Origin: Epiperipatus broadwayi | Taxonomy: Eukaryota > Onychophora > Udeonychophora > Euonychophora > Peripatidae | Length of the DNA stretch: 64,000 bases | Assembly (NCBI GenBank): GCA_028023455.1 | Contig: JAQFVV010012511.1 | Span: forward strand, 558,001 to 622,000 | Direction of reading: 5' to 3' | Shown here: piece by piece, positions 63,441 through 64,000 of the stretch | Position numbering within the stretch: position 1 is the first letter of the stretch | Layout: each line of letters starts with the position of its first letter | Translations under genes and position numbers: made by a program | Notes under the pieces: generated by a model | The model's database searches: none | What the model was told of the DNA's origin: nothing | What the model saw: only the letters and a program-made list of their open reading frames with translations

Positions 63441-64000
63441 TAATCTTTTATATTTCATTAATCTTATTTTATAATTAAAACTAACCTTTTTATATTAGTT
63501 TATTTATTTTATATTTGTAAAAATGTATATTGTGTTTATTTTATTAAATTAAATTGAATCCTAGATATTTATAAAATGTTACAAATATTTCAAATTCTTT
63601 ATTAAGGTTCATTTTCTTCAATTAATTAGTGGGTAACATTTTATATTTATCTTTTAATCAATGTACACTTGAGAATCAATTATTTAAAAAATGTAATATT
63701 TTTAAGAAATATTTTGTAAATTTCTGCTTCAGTTTATGTCAAATATGTTTGAAAGTCATTGTACTAAATTCCTAAAATTTTTCTGAATAAAATCTACATT
63801 TTGTTAATCTAAACCTTAATTAAATAGATTTTGTTAGTACAATGACTGATAAACTTAATATGCTTGTTGTTGTTTTTTTTAATTAGCAAATCAACCCTTG
63901 GGGCATGTTCATGCAGAGTTATAGATTTTCCCTCCAAAGCAGGCACCAAACTCACAGGACTGCTTTGAGTAATTACAATTGGTGGAAGTCAGTGTAGATT
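63441..64000. other. A/T-rich sequence, no gene seen
   Basis: No coding signal. The last ~110 bp are somewhat richer in G+C but are cut by the window edge. Confidence 0.4.

Noticed and set aside
1-64000. CRISPR arrays, operons, bacterial promoters or tRNA/rRNA genes
   Set aside because: The window is intron-containing animal DNA. No regular spacer arrays or intact structural RNA genes were found; the tRNA-like boxes belong to SINE-like repeats.
60101-64000. A matching 3' LTR
   Set aside because: I compared 62933-64000 by eye with 60101-60721 and saw no shared stretch, so a complete LTR pair is not claimed.

Overview
The window is AT-rich (about three quarters A+T by eye), repeat-dense nuclear DNA of an animal. 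The one gene I can name is split by introns of 2 to 20 kb with GT/AG borders, which excludes a prokaryote. The abundant foldback elements, decayed non-LTR retroelements and tRNA-derived SINEs fit an invertebrate, but nothing here fixes the phylum.

Left half (1-34252): most of a METTL25-type methyltransferase gene on the minus strand. Five exons can be joined with consistent phase and splice sites: 34252-33983 (start ATG at 34236), 28345-28099, 8540-8000, 3295-3168 and 1218-1054. They give 445 codons, covering the conserved N-terminal segment, the SAM-binding glycine loop and most of the C-terminal part. The last exon or exons lie off the left edge. The introns are packed with inverted-repeat elements: 6808-7075, 7709-7988, 12371-12720, 14888-15833, 16894-17576, 21258-21560, 23611-24358, 29047-29934 and 32713-33230. 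They also hold a 2.25-kb pogo/Tigger-like transposon (25829-28082) and a rotted LINE reverse transcriptase (31430-32660). Two of these elements end within 11-16 bp of METTL25 splice donors.

Right half (34253-60000): no gene I can name. Several minus-strand open segments look like real exons, having good splice signals and matching phase. They are a start-codon exon at 58380-58263, internal-type exons at 39707-39607 and 38656-38542, and stop-containing exons at 56488-56361, 49582-49458 and 39991-39802. They suggest at least one more minus-strand gene upstream of METTL25. Between them are foldbacks (41592-41887, 44165-44397, 48656-49298), tandem arrays (40504-40690, 41940-42960, 54011-54146, 54439-54660), a tRNA-type SINE (51069-51240), a LINE 3' remnant (51580-51800) and a hAT MITE with a perfect 8-bp target duplication (52990-53358).

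Right end (60100-64000): a probable non-autonomous LTR-type element. It has an LTR-like stretch, a possible primer-binding site, and a frameshifted Glu/Lys-rich reading frame (61353-62932) that starts with a coiled coil and ends with what looks like the extreme C-terminus of a Gypsy-type integrase. A SINE-like unit follows at 63290-63440.
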